From: Planctomycetota bacterium
GTDB lineage: Bacteria; Planctomycetota; UBA8742; UBA2392
Direction of reading: 5' to 3'
Length of the DNA stretch: 64,000 nucleotides
NCBI GenBank assembly: GCA_020425605.1
Contig: JAGQRH010000007.1
Span: forward strand, 1 to 64,000
In this document: positions 25,163 through 33,915 of the stretch, one piece after another
How positions within the stretch are numbered: position 1 is the stretch's first letter
Layout: each line of letters starts with the position of its first letter
The notes under the pieces: model-generated
Told to the model about the DNA's origin: nothing
Seen by the model: the letters and a program-made list of their open reading frames with translations, nothing else
Databases searched by the model: none
Position numbers and translations under genes: made by a program

Positions 25163-25227
25163 CGCAGAGCACACGGAGAAGGCAGAACCAACAGGGCTGT
25201 CGCTCTGTGCACTCTGTGGTCTCTGCG
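25163..25227. repeat. intergenic palindrome, CACAGAG family, copy 1 (decayed)
   Basis: Left arm CGCAGAGCACACGGAGAAGG; the right arm on the minus strand reads CGCAGAGACCACAGAGTGCA then CAGAG. The arms match imperfectly. The gap 25050-25273 holds this element and no gene. It lies 46 bases beyond the stop of the esterase gene at 25274. A perfect copy lies at 29411-29489. Confidence 0.65.
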
Positions 25228-25273
25228 CGAAACGGCCGTTGCAATTCTTCGCGTCTTCGCGCGCAAGCAGTCC

Positions 25274-26746
25274 CTAGTCCACCCACCACTTGAGGCGATA
25301 CTCGGCGGCCTTGGGCCAGATGCTGGCGCCGCCGTCCTCGGCTTTGCGCCTGGCGAGGTCTTCGTAGAGCTTCTTGGCGTCGCCGCGCTTGTCTTTTTGC
25401 GATTCGAGCGCGAGTGCATCGCGCATCTGCTGTTCGCGCTCGCGTTCACGATTGGCAGGCGCGAAGTCGCCGTCGAGCGTGGCCAGGTGCTCCACGTAGC
25501 CCTTGCCCTTGATCCAGGTTTCTTCGGGCCAGGTATCCACGATCGCGCGCAGGCGCTTGACCTGCCACGGCGCGGGCATCTTCTCGGCCTTGATGGCGTC
25601 GGCGACCAGGTCATCCACGCGCTTCACTTCCTTCTTCGCGATCTTCTCTATGTCCTTGTCGAAGTGTTTGACGGCGCGCTTTTCCTTGCCGGGAATCGAC
25701 TTGTCGTCGTCGATCGCATCAATGCGGTCCAGCGCGCCACGCCAGTCGTCCGAGTTGCACAGCTCAATCAATTCCTGTACGTACTGGTCGTCGCTTGCCT
25801 CGAACGGAAGAGGCTCGGCCCGCGCGCCTTCGTCTCCCGATGGGTACGGCAGCATTCCCGGCCCGCCCATTTCATTGATTGCGTCGCGCGTGATCTGGTG
25901 GCAACGGCCGTTGACCGCATGGTTCATGCCCGGAATCTCATGGTAGAGCACCGGCTTGCCCCAGCTCGCCAGCACGTTGCAGAAGTGCCTCACGGCCGCC
26001 AGTACGTTCACGCTCCCGGCAACCTTCGTTTCTTCTGAGCCTACAGTGCAGAACCACGGGCACGGCGGGCAGGTTTCCTGCGTGACAGCGCCGCCGCTGC
26101 TGTACAGAAAGACCGCGCGGAACGGGAAGTTCTCCGGGTCATCACGCCACTCCTTTGCCGCCCAGCCGCTGGCCCAGCTTGTGCCCCAGCTGAAGCCGCT
26201 TACAAACACGCGGTCCGGGTCGACGGGCTGGTCCTTCTTGACCTTGTCGAGCAACCAGCGCGAGCCTTCAATGATCTTCCCGGAAGAGCAAAGTTGCGGC
26301 AGGCCCATCTTGCCCTTGCCGTCGTCGGTCAAGGCCTGGTATTGCACGCCGATGGTGATGATCGGGTCGCGCTCGCTGGTGATGCGTGCGACGTTCTTGA
26401 CGCGGCCGGCGCCGACGTCGCCGTTGCCGTGGAAGGTGAACATCAGGGCGTACTGCTTCGCCTTGTCGAGGCCCTCTGGAAGGCAGATGTAGCCTTCCAT
26501 TTTCTCACAGCCTTCGACTTCGATTTTGACGGTCTCGAAGGTCGTCTTGTTTGGCTCTGTCTTGGCTGTGTCGTCACCGCCAAGGCCGGTTTGTGGGATG
26601 AATCTCGCAGCGTCGCGCGCCGCCCGGTCGAGGACTTTCTGGCCGGGCTTGGCGGCGGGCTTGGCTTCAGGGGCGTCTTGCGCGATGGCAATCGACGTCA
26701 AACACAGCACGGCGGCTGCAAGCCACCAGTGAATTCGCCCAGTCAT
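25274..26746 (-). CDS. secreted esterase-like alpha/beta hydrolase with helical C-terminal domain (catalytic copy)
   Basis: A 490-residue exported protein: signal peptide MTGRIHWWLAAAVLCLTSIAIA, then a hydrolase domain like PHB-depolymerase/feruloyl-esterase proteins. EGYICLPEGLDKAKQYALMFTFHGNG is the entry, the nucleophile is Ser186 in VSGFSWGTS, and the likely catalytic His is His276 in IPGMNHAVNG. Residues ~330-490 are helical and charged, ending with KLYEDLARRKAEDGG and AAEYRLKWWVD. The downstream gene is a paralog over its whole length. GGGAG six bases before the 26746 ATG fixes the start. Substrate unknown; an ester of plant or polymer origin is plausible. Confidence 0.78.
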   Translation of the reverse strand: MTGRIHWWLAAAVLCLTSIAIAQDAPEAKPAAKPGQKVLDRAARDAARFIPQTGLGGDDTAKTEPNKTTFETVKIEVEGCEKMEGYICLPEGLDKAKQYALMFTFHGNGDVGAGRVKNVARITSERDPIITIGVQYQALTDDGKGKMGLPQLCSSGKIIEGSRWLLDKVKKDQPVDPDRVFVSGFSWGTSWASGWAAKEWRDDPENFPFRAVFLYSSGGAVTQETCPPCPWFCTVGSEETKVAGSVNVLAAVRHFCNVLASWGKPVLYHEIPGMNHAVNGRCHQITRDAINEMGGPGMLPYPSGDEGARAEPLPFEASDDQYVQELIELCNSDDWRGALDRIDAIDDDKSIPGKEKRAVKHFDKDIEKIAKKEVKRVDDLVADAIKAEKMPAPWQVKRLRAIVDTWPEETWIKGKGYVEHLATLDGDFAPANREREREQQMRDALALESQKDKRGDAKKLYEDLARRKAEDGGASIWPKAAEYRLKWWVD

Positions 26747-26890
26747 GGCCGCTCCCATTACTACCACCGCACGCGGTAAGTCATCATGCAGGTAGTACGC
26801 GCCCGGGCAAGCATTCCGAGGGATTCGACAAAAAAGTGACAACGCGGTGAAGCGCAGCGCGCCTCGCCGCGTCGGTACGTGGCGGGTGTA

Positions 26891-28348
26891 CTACTCGACT
26901 TCCATCCACCAACTCAGGCGGTACTCGGCCGCGTAGGGCCAGGTGCTGACGCCGCCGTCTTCCTTCTTCTCCTTGGCAACTTCCTGGTAGATTTTCTTGG
27001 CTTCAGCGCGCTTGCCTTCAAGCTCGAGTTTCACGGCCTGCAGCAGCTTTTCGCGGCGTGCCTCGTCGCGCCTGGCCGGGCCGTAGGTCTTCAGAGTTTC
27101 GAGCGTCTTTGAATAGCCCTTCTTCTGGTACCAGTTCTCGTCCTTGAAGGCGCGATTCATTGCCTTCAGCCTCTCCCAGTGCCAGGTGTTAGGCCAGAAG
27201 TCAGCCTTGATGCTCTTCTGGATTGAGGCATCGAGGCGATCACATTCGTCCTTCACGTACTTCTCAAACTCCTTCATGAAGTCCTTCAGGTCACGCTTCT
27301 CCTTCGTCTTGATGTTCTTGTCGTTGAGGATGCCGTTGCCGCGCTCCCAGGCCGCTTTCCAGTCTTCGGCCTGAGCGTAGGCGATGACCTCTTTGGCCCA
27401 TGGGTCTTTGTGTTCGGTCCATGGAATGTCATCGGCCGCGATTCTTGCCCCGAGGTAGCGGCTTTCATCCGGCGGATACTCTTCAGCACCCGGGCCGCCG
27501 AGGCAGTTGATGGCCGCCCGCATGACCTGGATTATTCGGTCCCCTCTTTCATCAAGGAAACTCCGGGGCACCTTGTGGTACTCGGCCGGGATACCGCGGG
27601 CCAGCAAGCTGTTTACCGACCGGCGCGAGTTGTATTCACTATCCTGATCGGAGTATTCCCAATCAATCATTACGGTTGGAACCGGCGGCGCGGATTCCGC
27701 GACGAACTTGAGATCGTAACCCTCGAAGAGGCAGCCACGGAACGGAAACGAGTCCGGATCACTTTCCCACAACTCGGCGGCCCAACTTCCTGCGCGCTCT
27801 TCCCAGTCAAACCCACCTCCGACAAGGAAGACACGAGATGGATCAACCGGATAGTCGGACATGACTTTATTGAGTAGCCAGGCAAAGCCTTTCGTTAGGG
27901 CATCTTCCGTCGCCACGAGTTCAGACACGCTCATCTGCTCATCAACCTGCCGCAGCGCACGATACGTGAGCCCTGCAAAGATGATCGGGTCTTGCGGACT
28001 TGAAAGCCGAGATGACATCTTCAGGTCCTCTGCACCGTCCTCGCCACGCCCCCACAGAGAAAAGACCATTGCGTGCTTCCTTGACTTGTCCAGACCGACC
28101 GGTGTCGAGATATAGCCCTTCATCTTCTCGCAGCCTTCGACGTCGATCTTGATCTCGGACTGTTTCTGCTCATCGCAAGAGAGACGAACCCTGTCCGACC
28201 CGCCTACGCCGGCTTGCGGCAGCAACAGCAACGCATCAGCTTTCGTGCGCTCGATGATCTTTGCACCCGGCACCGGCTCTTCGTCCTGTGCCGCCATGGA
28301 TCCTGCCAGCAGGGCGATCAGCGCCGCCCCCAATAGTGTCCTGCGCAT
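26891..28348 (-). CDS. paralog of the esterase-like hydrolase with catalytic residues lost
   Basis: A 485-residue exported protein, signal peptide MRRTLLGAALIALLAGSMAA. It aligns end to end with the gene at 25274-26746: VEGCEKMKGYISTPVGLDKSRKHAMVFSLWG, SDYPVDPSRVFLV, INCLGGPGAEEYP, and the final AAEYRLSWWMEVE. At the nucleophile elbow the partner's GFSWG is GGFDWE, so Ser is replaced by Asp, and the MNHAVNG histidine segment is RSFLDERGD with no His. The protein is therefore unlikely to hydrolyse esters; it may bind the same ligand or partner its sister. The frame is intact, so it is not a pseudogene. Confidence 0.75.
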   Translation of the reverse strand: MRRTLLGAALIALLAGSMAAQDEEPVPGAKIIERTKADALLLLPQAGVGGSDRVRLSCDEQKQSEIKIDVEGCEKMKGYISTPVGLDKSRKHAMVFSLWGRGEDGAEDLKMSSRLSSPQDPIIFAGLTYRALRQVDEQMSVSELVATEDALTKGFAWLLNKVMSDYPVDPSRVFLVGGGFDWEERAGSWAAELWESDPDSFPFRGCLFEGYDLKFVAESAPPVPTVMIDWEYSDQDSEYNSRRSVNSLLARGIPAEYHKVPRSFLDERGDRIIQVMRAAINCLGGPGAEEYPPDESRYLGARIAADDIPWTEHKDPWAKEVIAYAQAEDWKAAWERGNGILNDKNIKTKEKRDLKDFMKEFEKYVKDECDRLDASIQKSIKADFWPNTWHWERLKAMNRAFKDENWYQKKGYSKTLETLKTYGPARRDEARREKLLQAVKLELEGKRAEAKKIYQEVAKEKKEDGGVSTWPYAAEYRLSWWMEVE

Positions 28349-28455
28349 TGTCGTCTCCCGCCTCGGGCCGCCCCGGGGAATCTGCAAAAGGGGCTCAGCT
28401 TTGAGCCTGATTATCTACCAACGGTTGCGAATTGCCACGATTGTGACGAAATTCG

Positions 28456-29388
28456 TCAGGACGGGTTCCCGCTATCCGGACGAATGCGGGCCTTGAGCTT
28501 CGGGTTGGGATAGTCGGCCAGCCAGGCCGTCACGTCCTCGTACGAAGGACGATTGGCGGGCTTGAGCAGCTGGATCGCCGCCAGCAGCAGGATGGGCCCT
28601 ACAACGAAACAGCCGGCCAAAAAGAGTTTGCGGACCTCGGCCGCGTCGAATTCAAGATCGCCCGGGTCGTAGGCCCAGCCGAGCCACGCGGTGACTCCCA
28701 GGTTGAACAGAAGAATCCCCGCCCAGAACAAAGGCGCAAACAACCCTTTGGCGGGCACGTATGGAAGCTTCAGTTCCCGCCCGCTGGCGAGCTCCCGATT
28801 CGCAAGAAATGCGTCGACGCGCTGGTTGATGAAGATGATGACCCAGCCGACCACAAACCAGCCCGCATAGTTCGCCATCGTCACGTCGAAGTGATAGCCC
28901 GGCGAAGGGTAGTGGTAGATGTCGCCCAGGAACCAGTGACGGCCGAGGTGCGCGACGGGATCAACGATGATGTCGATAACCATCATCAGGGCCGCGCCCA
29001 GCAGCAGCGTCACCGGCGAATTGCGGATGCCGCGTGAGGTGACGCGCTGGTAGTCAAAGCCGCGTCGCCAGAGGGGCGACATGAAGAACTGGGCGAACGA
29101 AAAGCTGACGTAGCTCAGGAAGGCGAACGACAGGCTGTCGAAGAACGGTACACCGAAGATCGCCAGGTCATTCGCCAGCACGTCATCGTGATAGACGTAG
29201 TAGCCGAACGGGATGCGGATGGCCGGGTTGACGCTGCACCACTCGGCCGTGAGCGCAACCAGATAGCCGGTCACCAGCCAGATGCCGGTGCGCAGCTTTC
29301 CCTGCTCCATCCAGCTGAAGGCAAGAAACGCCAGCAGAAAGACGAAGACGTAAGGCCGGTGCCAGATGCTGTAGAACAGTGCGCCCAT
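28456..29388 (-). CDS. carotenoid biosynthesis protein, CruF-like (DUF422) membrane protein
   Basis: A 310-residue integral membrane protein with about seven hydrophobic segments. The family marks are AEWCSVNPAIRIPFGYYVYHDDVL, IFGVPFFDSLSFAFLSY, and the second acidic block MVIDIIVDPVAHLGRHWFLG..YHYPSPGYHFDVTMANYAGWFVVG, as in CruF-type carotenoid 1,2-hydratases and bisanhydrobacterioruberin hydratase (PF04240). No other carotenoid gene is in the window. The upstream perfect palindrome of 29411-29489 lies between it and aspS. A TAGAAC about nine bases before the ATG could be its promoter. Exact substrate unproven. Confidence 0.78.
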   Translation of the reverse strand: MGALFYSIWHRPYVFVFLLAFLAFSWMEQGKLRTGIWLVTGYLVALTAEWCSVNPAIRIPFGYYVYHDDVLANDLAIFGVPFFDSLSFAFLSYVSFSFAQFFMSPLWRRGFDYQRVTSRGIRNSPVTLLLGAALMMVIDIIVDPVAHLGRHWFLGDIYHYPSPGYHFDVTMANYAGWFVVGWVIIFINQRVDAFLANRELASGRELKLPYVPAKGLFAPLFWAGILLFNLGVTAWLGWAYDPGDLEFDAAEVRKLFLAGCFVVGPILLLAAIQLLKPANRPSYEDVTAWLADYPNPKLKARIRPDSGNPS

Positions 29389-29409
29389 AATTGAGCTGTT
29401 CTAAATTCA

Positions 29410-29490
29410 ATTCACCACAGAGGACACAGAGTTCACAGAGAAAGACCCGTCCCTGCAGTCTCTGTGAACTCTGTGTCCTCTGTGGTGAAA
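29410..29490. repeat. perfect 31-bp intergenic palindrome, CACAGAG family, copy 2
   Basis: Left arm 29411-29441 starts TTCACCACAGAGGACACAG and continues AGTTCACAGAGA; right arm 29459-29489 is its exact reverse complement; the loop is 17 bases. Each arm repeats CACAGAG with a 9-base period. It begins seven bases after the aspS stop on the minus strand. Confidence 0.95.
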
Positions 29491-29496
29491 CCCGCC

Positions 29497-31383
29497 CTAC
29501 GGCTTCGGCACCGACTGGATGCCCAGTTCCTTCAGCAGCGCCGGCTCGACATCGTTGGGTGTATCAATCATCAGATCGCGGCCGCTAGCTGACTTGGGGA
29601 AGGCGATTACGTCGGCGATGTTGTCGAGACCAAGCAGCAGCATCAACAGGCGGTCAACGCCGCTCGCGATGCCGCCATGCGGCGGCGCGCCGTGAGCCAG
29701 TGCGGACATCAGGAAGCCGAACTTCTTCTCGGATTCTTCCTTGCCGATGCCGATCAGCTCGAACACGTCGGCCTGCATATCATTGCGGTGCATACGGATG
29801 CTTCCGCCGGCGATCTCAATGCCGTTGACTACCAGGTCGTACTGGTTGTTGCGCAGGGCGATGATCTCTTCGATCTCGACACCGCCACGGAGCATGCGCG
29901 CAACCGGGTGGGGCTCTTTGCCCGCGCGGGAAATCTCTGCCAGCTCCTGCACGCGCTTGACGTTCTGCGGCAGCGTGAACGGATGGTGGCTGGCGAACAG
30001 CTTCTCGTCTTCTTCGCGGTACTCGAACAACGGGAAGTCCACGACCCAGCAGATTGCGAAGTTCGATGGATCGCTGAGGCCCAGCTTCTCGGCGATTAGC
30101 ACGCGCATGTTGTGCATCACCGCGTGCACGATCTTGTGCTTCTCGTGCGCACAGATCAGCAGCAGGTCGCCCGGCTTCGCGCCGAAGGCTTCGATCATTG
30201 CCTTCTGCTCGGGCTCGGGGATGAACTTGGCAATGCCGCCTTCGAGGCCCGCTTCGGTCACCTTCAGGTTCGCAAGTCCCGTTGCGCCCATGCCCTTGGC
30301 GTCGCGCTCGAGGTTCTTGAGCTGGCCCGTGCTGAACGCCTCGGCCATGCCGGGACAGCGCAGGCCCTTGATCAGCCCCTTCTTCTCGGCCGTGCCCTTG
30401 AAGGCATTAAAGCTGCAGCCGGCCGACCACTCGTTTAGCTCAGTGAGTTTCAGGTCGCGCGAACGCAGGTCCGGCCGGTCGATGCTGTAGTCGCGCATCG
30501 CCTGCTCATAGGTCATGCGCTCGAACGGCGGCTTCACGTCGCCGGCGCTGAGCACCGGCCAGGACTGGTCCTTGAAGCGTTCGTCCTTACGGATGCCTTC
30601 GAAGATGTTGGTGACGACTTTCTCGAACAACTCGATCACGTCATCGACGGTCGGAAAACTCATCTCGATGTCGATCTGCGTGAACTCAGGCTGGCGGTCG
30701 GCGCGCTTGTCTTCGTCACGGAAGCAGCGGGCGATCTGGAAGTAGCGGTCCAGGCCGCTGATCATGCAGAGCTGTTTGAAAAGCTGCGGCGACTGTGGCA
30801 GCGCGTAGAATTGGCCGCGGTGGGCGCGGCTCGGCACGATGAAGTCGCGTGCACCCTCCGGCGTGCGCTTATAGAGCACCGGGGTTTCTACATCGAGGAA
30901 GCCCTCGGCCTCGAGCGTCGCACGCGCCATTGAGACCAGCTTCGCGCGGGCCTGCAGCATGGCCTGCATCGGCCGGCGGCGCAGGTCGATGAAACGATGT
31001 TTCAGGCGCAGCTCGGGGTCGCATTTCAAATCGTCGCGGACCTCGATCGCCGGCGTGACGGCCGTGTTCAGGATCTCGAACTTTTCGACTACGATCTCGA
31101 TGTCGCCGGTCGCCATCGTCTGGGTGCGGTTGCCTTCTTCACGCGCACAGACTTTGCCGGTGGCCGACAGCACGAACTCGCCGCGGGCTTCCTTGGTCTG
31201 GGCTAGCAGCGCCGGGTCGGTCTCTTCGCTGAATGTCAGCTGCACCTTGCCCGCCACGTCACGCAGCAGGATGAATGCAACGCCGCCGCGATCTCGCTTG
31301 GTGTCCACCCAGCCGCAGACGGTGACGGTCTGGCCGACGTGCTCTTTGCGTAGGTCGCCGCAGCGATGCGTTCGGTTCTTCAT
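29497..31383 (-). CDS. aspS: aspartyl-tRNA synthetase
   Basis: Charges tRNA-Asp. A 628-residue bacterial-type enzyme: N-terminal OB-fold anticodon-binding domain (GWVDTKRDRGGVAFILLRD), class II motif 2 in the RCFRDEDKRADRQPEFTQIDIEMSF region, the bacterial GAD insertion domain, and motif 3 in PHGGIASGVDRLLMLLLG. QSPQLFKQLCM contributes to aspartate binding. Whether it is discriminating or also charges tRNA-Asn depends on anticodon-domain residues I cannot score. GGAG lies before the ATG; the FHA gene upstream is separated by a terminator. Confidence 0.96.
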   Translation of the reverse strand: MKNRTHRCGDLRKEHVGQTVTVCGWVDTKRDRGGVAFILLRDVAGKVQLTFSEETDPALLAQTKEARGEFVLSATGKVCAREEGNRTQTMATGDIEIVVEKFEILNTAVTPAIEVRDDLKCDPELRLKHRFIDLRRRPMQAMLQARAKLVSMARATLEAEGFLDVETPVLYKRTPEGARDFIVPSRAHRGQFYALPQSPQLFKQLCMISGLDRYFQIARCFRDEDKRADRQPEFTQIDIEMSFPTVDDVIELFEKVVTNIFEGIRKDERFKDQSWPVLSAGDVKPPFERMTYEQAMRDYSIDRPDLRSRDLKLTELNEWSAGCSFNAFKGTAEKKGLIKGLRCPGMAEAFSTGQLKNLERDAKGMGATGLANLKVTEAGLEGGIAKFIPEPEQKAMIEAFGAKPGDLLLICAHEKHKIVHAVMHNMRVLIAEKLGLSDPSNFAICWVVDFPLFEYREEDEKLFASHHPFTLPQNVKRVQELAEISRAGKEPHPVARMLRGGVEIEEIIALRNNQYDLVVNGIEIAGGSIRMHRNDMQADVFELIGIGKEESEKKFGFLMSALAHGAPPHGGIASGVDRLLMLLLGLDNIADVIAFPKSASGRDLMIDTPNDVEPALLKELGIQSVPKP

Positions 31384-31402
31384 GTCTGCTCCGTGGAATG
31401 AA

Positions 31403-31426
31403 ACGGCCCGGCATTCACCGGGCCGT
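31403..31426 (-). terminator. intrinsic terminator between the FHA gene and aspS
   Basis: A nine-bp perfect stem (ACGGCCCGG / CCGGGCCGT) with a six-base loop; read on the minus strand it is followed by TTTCATTCC. It ends the FHA gene 24 bases past its stop. Confidence 0.75.
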
Positions 31427-31449
31427 CGCTTGTACTCGTTTCGCCCGGG

Positions 31450-33819
31450 TCAATCTACCAACGTGTCCGGGTCTTCCTTTGATGCGGATTTCTTGTCCTC
31501 GGCCAGGTTGTCCGTCTCGGCGTGGAAGTCGTTGGCGTTGATGACGTCGCTTTCGCCCTTGGCTGCTCGGGCCGCTGCTTCGCGCGCTTTGCGGGTTGCC
31601 GGCGGGGGCGTGAAGAACGCGTAGTCCTCATCGAGGATGAAGTCCTCCTCTTCTTCGTCATCGCCTGGCAGCTTTACGGTCGGGTTGTCGCCGATGGTCT
31701 GCGGCTCTTCTTTCGCCGACCTTAGCTTGGGCTCGCTCGCCCGCAGTTCTGCCTGCATCTGTTTCATCATCGCCGGCGGCAGTGCAACCGTGTCACCGCC
31801 GGGACCTTCGCCCATTTCGTCGAGCGACTTGCGCTCACGATTTTCGGCCATGAGCTTGGGCTTGCCGGTCGCCTTTTCGCTCTCGGCCTTTGCCTCTGAG
31901 CCGGTTTCATCTTCTTCGGGCTCGGGCGCCGGCCGCGACAGCTTGGCGTCTTCCGGCTTTGGGATGAACATCGTCTTTGCGCCGGGAACGATGGGTGCAT
32001 CAAAGTCAGGCGGCGGGACATGTACTGTCTTCGCGCCTTCGGGCAGCGGGGTCGGGTTGGACTTGTCCGTGATCTTGGCCGTGTCCTTGCGCCGCTTCAT
32101 CAGCTTGCGAGTTTTGCGAGGCTTGAATGTCCGGTCTTCGGTGGCGCCTTCCCGAGTTGGTGGCGGCGGCGTCTTCGAGTCCTCGTAAGTGGGTACATCT
32201 TCGGGTTCGCCGCTGCCAGGCTCCTCTGCAGCCTCTTCCACCTGACCCTCGACGGCGTCTTCGTCTTCGACAGGGTCTTCAGAAATGGCCGTAGTTTGCC
32301 CAAGCATGGATGTATTGGGCTCCTTGTACTCGGGCTCATCGACCGGGCCGTCTTCGGTGGACTCCTCAACGGGCGCTTCTGCCGCTGCTTCTGCCACATC
32401 TTCGGCAGGTCCCTCGGCTGGCACTTCAGCAGCCTGCTCAGACGCTTCCAGATCTTCGTCCAGGTCGATGTCTTCATCACCCTCGAGGCTGACCTTCGCG
32501 GCCGCCTTGCCGAAACTGACTTCTTCGCCCTCTTCTTCTGAGCCGGACTCGGCGGAGTCGCCGTCTTCGCCGAAATCGACGTCGCCATATCGGCCGGAGA
32601 GCGTGCCGCCCATGTACACGGCAATCTCTTCGTCCGTCAGGTCCTTCTCTGCGTCGTCCTCTGCAACTGGTGTGTCCGTGCGCGGCACTACGCCGATCTG
32701 CGGCTCGGGCTCAGGCTCTTCCGGGGCTGCGGCATCTCCTGGCTTCACAGCTGCTGTAGGAATCTTCAGCAGCGCAGCCTCCTCTGCCTCTTCCTGCTCG
32801 ATCTGTTTCTGACGGTCGAGAATGGCCGGGCGCTCAAGGCGCACGGTCGGCATGCCGACGCGAGGCTTCTGTTCTTCCGGCTCCTCTTCGGGCAACTCGC
32901 CATGAAACGGCTTCGGAGGCTGGAATGCACCGGAATCCGGGATCACCGGCTCGCGCGAGGTTCGCCCGGTTTCATCCAGGTCATCGCTTGGCGCCGGCTG
33001 TGGCTGGCGAGGTGGATTCGGCATCACGGGCTTGACCGGCGCAGCTGCGGCAGCCGGCTCGGGCGCGTGGAAGTTGCCCATTTCGTCAATCTCAGCCGTC
33101 TGCATCGGAGGCGGCGGTGATGCTGCACCACTGCGCGTCGGCGGCCTGGGTCCGCCGCGCGTTGGCGGCGGAATGGTGACGCGTTTTTCCTTGCCCGGCT
33201 CAACAGGCCCGGACTTCGGCTTCTCCCATGGCGCTTCGACAATGCCGGTGTTGCGCTTGGTCGGCGGCCGTGGTGCCGAAGCAGGGGCGGGCGCAGCCGG
33301 AGCTGCCTTGGGCTTCTGTTCCAGGTCCTTCGGGCTGTCTGCGAATTCCGCCGGATTGACTTCCGGCGGTGCTTCGGCCGGTCCGCTCTGGGTCTCGGGG
33401 TCGACCTTGTCCATTGCGAGGACCGTCGCCTCGGCCTCAAAAAATCGGGCGCGCGCGTTCGTTCGAATCAGCCCGCGCGGGTTGCTTGCCCCGGGTGGCT
33501 CAATCGCGTTCACCGGCGGCTCGCCGTCATAAAAAGTGACTCTCGACTCGCCCAGCCGAACCTTCAACCCGTCATTCAAGGGCGCAATCACTCCGCGACG
33601 CAAACGCTGGTTGTTGATCCAGGTGCCGCCGGAGCTACCGAGGTCGCGAACAAACGCGTTGCCCCGACTGTCGATAAAGAACTGAGTATGGAGGCGCGAG
33701 ACTTTCATGTCGCGCAACTGCACGTCTGCGCGCGGCAAGCGCCCAAGAACATAGTCGATCCGGCCCACAAAACGCAGGAGCAATGTGTCTGGGCCAAGTT
33801 TGATTTCGAGGTATGGCAT
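31450..33819 (-). CDS. FHA-domain protein with long acidic/Pro-rich disordered tail
   Basis: A 789-residue cytoplasmic protein. Residues ~1-95 form a forkhead-associated domain that binds phosphothreonine: GRLPRADVQLRDMKVSRLHTQFF (with the conserved GR, S and H) and VRDLGSSGGTWINNQRL. The remaining ~690 residues are low-complexity: Pro/Ala/Lys-rich to ~330, strongly acidic Glu/Ala/Asp-rich to ~620, then short motif runs (KTVHVPPPD, KTMFIPKPED, DTVALPPAMM, PTVKLPGDD) that look like repeated degenerate segments. No membrane segment. It likely scaffolds a Ser/Thr-kinase pathway; no kinase is in the window. I chose ATG 33819 next to the palindrome; ATG 33837 is an alternative. Confidence 0.82.
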   Translation of the reverse strand: MPYLEIKLGPDTLLLRFVGRIDYVLGRLPRADVQLRDMKVSRLHTQFFIDSRGNAFVRDLGSSGGTWINNQRLRRGVIAPLNDGLKVRLGESRVTFYDGEPPVNAIEPPGASNPRGLIRTNARARFFEAEATVLAMDKVDPETQSGPAEAPPEVNPAEFADSPKDLEQKPKAAPAAPAPASAPRPPTKRNTGIVEAPWEKPKSGPVEPGKEKRVTIPPPTRGGPRPPTRSGAASPPPPMQTAEIDEMGNFHAPEPAAAAAPVKPVMPNPPRQPQPAPSDDLDETGRTSREPVIPDSGAFQPPKPFHGELPEEEPEEQKPRVGMPTVRLERPAILDRQKQIEQEEAEEAALLKIPTAAVKPGDAAAPEEPEPEPQIGVVPRTDTPVAEDDAEKDLTDEEIAVYMGGTLSGRYGDVDFGEDGDSAESGSEEEGEEVSFGKAAAKVSLEGDEDIDLDEDLEASEQAAEVPAEGPAEDVAEAAAEAPVEESTEDGPVDEPEYKEPNTSMLGQTTAISEDPVEDEDAVEGQVEEAAEEPGSGEPEDVPTYEDSKTPPPPTREGATEDRTFKPRKTRKLMKRRKDTAKITDKSNPTPLPEGAKTVHVPPPDFDAPIVPGAKTMFIPKPEDAKLSRPAPEPEEDETGSEAKAESEKATGKPKLMAENRERKSLDEMGEGPGGDTVALPPAMMKQMQAELRASEPKLRSAKEEPQTIGDNPTVKLPGDDEEEEDFILDEDYAFFTPPPATRKAREAAARAAKGESDVINANDFHAETDNLAEDKKSASKEDPDTLVD

Positions 33820-33825
33820 TGCACT

Positions 33826-33847
33826 ACCGTGTTTCATGAAACACGGT
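33826..33847. promoter_or_regulatory. perfect 22-bp palindrome upstream of the FHA gene
   Basis: ACCGTGTTTCA followed directly by its reverse complement TGAAACACGGT, with no spacer. It ends seven bases before the chosen FHA ATG and spans the alternative one. Its size and perfect dyad look like an operator for a dimeric regulator. Confidence 0.55.
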
Positions 33848-33915
33848 TCACCCCCACAAGCATCGAAGCATCTCAACAGTACCGTTTATCGAAGATGCAC
33901 CCAATTACAAGGCAG

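Noticed and set aside
26891-28348. Calling the second esterase paralog a pseudogene
   Set aside because: The frame, signal peptide and helical C-terminal domain are intact; only catalytic residues are changed.
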